DNA of 6,561 nucleotides from JBHIER01 sp046760705 [NCBI: bacterium] (GTDB lineage: Bacteria > JBHIER01 > G020348925): NCBI GenBank assembly GCA_046760705.1, contig JBHIER010000197.1:1-6561 (forward strand), given 5' to 3'. Numbering within the stretch: position 1 is the stretch's first letter; each line of letters begins with the position of its first letter. A model generated the notes under the pieces. It was not told where the DNA came from and ran no database searches. It saw only the letters and a program-made list of their open reading frames with translations. The position numbers were made by a program, and so were the translations under genes. Shown here piece by piece: positions 5,678 through 6,561 of the stretch.

Positions 5678-5880
5678 ATGGCAATCTCCTTGGAAAAAGT
5701 CGAAAAAGAATTGGGTATACCAAAAGATCAGATTATAAAGGAAGGACTTCAACGGTTTTTAGAGATGGAGTTGAAAAACCTATCGGCGGAGATCTTGATG
5801 ACTTAACAAAACTTGAATATTTAGAGATTGAAAAAGAGAAGGTGGGTAAAATTCTTAAGGAGGTCATTAAGGAAAGTCAC
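5678..5880 (+). pseudogene. Frame-broken small protein resembling an antitoxin
   Basis: A strong AGAGGAGG site (5664-5671) precedes ATG 5678 by six bases, 28 nt after the aminotransferase stop. The frame gives a 42-residue peptide, MAISLEKVEKELGIPKDQII followed by KEGLQRFLEMELKNLSAEI, then stops at TAA 5804-5806. From about 5791 a different frame continues with DLDDLTKLEYLEIEKEKVGK and ILKEVIKE. Small proteins in thermophilic archaea and bacteria, often beside toxin genes, have both halves in this order (helical N-terminus ending in a ...LxxxxAEI segment, then a linker, then an acidic LEYLE...K stretch). This is from memory and is not verified. The simplest reading is an internal deletion or frameshift near 5790. 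Alternatively the 42-residue peptide is still made, since its translation signals are intact. Confidence 0.45.
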
Positions 5881-5980
5881 TTAAGTGATGTTCCAAAAGA
5901 GGTCTTTAAAGTTGGCGCAAATTCGACCCGAGGTCTGAGGCATAAAAAGACTTGCTCTCCAATGTTATTTTTTATAAATT
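5881..5980. other. Undecided stretch between the antitoxin-like and HerA-like remnants
   Basis: No single frame is convincing. The frame of the second antitoxin half stays open to TGA 5980-5982 but becomes unlike protein after about 5900. Another frame shows KFDPRSEA, a stop, then KDLLSNVIFYKLNSLDRW up to TAG about 6001-6003, which reads like real but broken coding sequence. I see no RNA gene, terminator or clear promoter here. Confidence 0.35.
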
Positions 5981-6091
5981 GAACTCCTTAGATCGCTGGA
6001 TGTAGGGCAGGCTTTGGTATCCAACACCGAAGTGGACAGAGCCTTTCTGATGGATGTGAGGCCAAGAGTCAGCGTCCACGGAGGATTTTGA
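5978..6091 (+). pseudogene. C-terminal tail of a HerA/DUF87-type DNA-translocating ATPase
   Basis: About 37 codons are open from 5978 (after an in-frame TAA at 5975-5977) to TGA 6089-6091. They read ELLRSLDVGQALVSNTEVDR, then AFLMDVRPRVSVHGGF. The pattern LxxLxxGxALV...VxVRPR.S.HGG is what HerA-like hexameric ATPases (DUF87) show at their extreme C-terminus, where the segment completes the fold after the RecA-like core. The whole ATPase core is missing upstream, so this is only a remnant. Its stop overlaps the next start (TGATG), showing that the two genes formed an operon before the 5' part was lost. Assignment rests on a short segment, so another P-loop ATPase family remains possible. Confidence 0.45.
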
Positions 6092-6561
6092 TGACTACCC
6101 TCAGAGTCTTCGACCACACAAACCGATCCATGCAGAGGTTGGGATATCTGAAATACCTCACCTGGCGATGCTCGCTCAGTGACGCGTCAAACCTGGATGC
6201 TCTGGGAAGGAATTTGATCAATACAGTAGCTAAAAGAATCCAGGTAGAACTCAATCCACATTTGAGCGAATATGTTCAGAGGCGCCTTACCGACCGCATT
6301 TACAAAAATTTACGGGAGACTGTTAAGAAGATTGGGAAAGGTCGTGAAGAACAGAGAACCATTCCCATAGAGCTTCAAGATGTGTATCTGGCCTCAAACG
6401 AGCTCGCTTCAAGAACAGGGAAGCTGGTTTCCGAGGATTGGCGTAAATATCCATACTTTCTATCATCTTTAGGGCTCGTACGTAAAGGAACCTATTCTCT
6501 GCTTGTTCGAGGGAACGTCTTCCTCCAATTGGTCTCCAAAAATGAGATCGACGCTTTCGGA
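6091..6561 (+). CDS. Unrecognised protein, N-terminal 157 residues, gene runs off the right edge
   Basis: The frame is open from ATG 6091 to the window end without a stop. GGAGGA (6080-6085) stands five bases upstream, and the ATG overlaps the stop of the HerA-like tail (TGATG), so translation was coupled to that gene. I do not recognise the family. The visible part is mostly helical and rich in Arg and Leu. Residues about 50-85 are strongly basic. After a short IPIELQDVYLAS stretch (near 91-102), the segment WRKYPYFLSSLGLVRKG...YSLLVRG (about 117-137) looks like a winged-helix end, with a recognition helix followed by a beta wing. HerA-type genes are usually followed by a nuclease such as NurA or another defence partner. 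This protein does not show a NurA motif in the visible part, so that link is only contextual. No signal peptide or membrane segment is seen. Confidence 0.7.
   Translation, partial: MTTLRVFDHTNRSMQRLGYLKYLTWRCSLSDASNLDALGRNLINTVAKRIQVELNPHLSEYVQRRLTDRIYKNLRETVKKIGKGREEQRTIPIELQDVYLASNELASRTGKLVSEDWRKYPYFLSSLGLVRKGTYSLLVRGNVFLQLVSKNEIDAFG

Noticed and set aside
6069-6254. A 61-codon minus-strand frame near the right end
   Set aside because: It is the complement of the gene starting at 6091, which has a strong binding site and stays open to the window end.

Overview
The window suggests an anaerobic, possibly thermophilic bacterium, sequenced as part of a genome or metagenome contig. The grounds are ferredoxin-dependent 2-oxoacid oxidoreductase subunits of the archaeal/thermophile type, strong GGAGG ribosome binding sites, bacterial-looking -35/-10 promoters, and debris of archaeal-type ATPase and HerA-type genes. 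No 16S rRNA or other lineage marker is present, so the phylum cannot be named.

Layout. Bases 1-202 hold the C-terminus of a crotonase (enoyl-CoA hydratase family). Bases 203-581 are non-coding and carry a palindromic repeat of the GGAATGACAGG type, a 22-bp tandem repeat, and a candidate promoter followed directly by a perfect 11-bp inverted repeat. Bases 582-1024 hold gene wreckage: an intact ATPase N-terminus with a Walker A motif, joined out of frame to the C-terminal part of a PD-(D/E)XK-like nuclease domain. Bases 1067-5649 are a tight four-gene operon: PorA-like alpha subunit, PorB-like beta subunit, a DRE-TIM metallolyase resembling 2-isopropylmalate synthase, and a fold-type-I PLP aminotransferase. 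Gene junctions are a 22-nt overlap, a 4-nt ATGA overlap and a 1-nt gap. Bases 5650-6091 are wreckage again: a frame-broken small protein resembling an antitoxin, an undecided stretch, and the last 36 or so codons of what looks like a HerA/DUF87 ATPase. From 6091 an unrecognised gene, coupled to the HerA-like tail by a TGATG overlap, runs off the right edge.

How the genes may work together. The aminotransferase would interconvert an amino acid and its 2-oxo acid. PorAB would oxidatively decarboxylate a 2-oxo acid to an acyl-CoA with ferredoxin. The IPMS-like enzyme would condense an acyl-CoA with a 2-oxo acid. These three activities form a coherent unit around a 2-oxo acid, but the substrate cannot be read from the sequence. 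The unit lacks the usual gamma and delta subunits of the oxidoreductase, the isomerase/dehydrogenase of leucine-type chain elongation, and the regulatory domain of LeuA. The operon lies between two decayed accessory regions of the ATPase, nuclease, toxin-antitoxin and HerA type, so it may have been inserted into, or preserved within, a variable genomic island.
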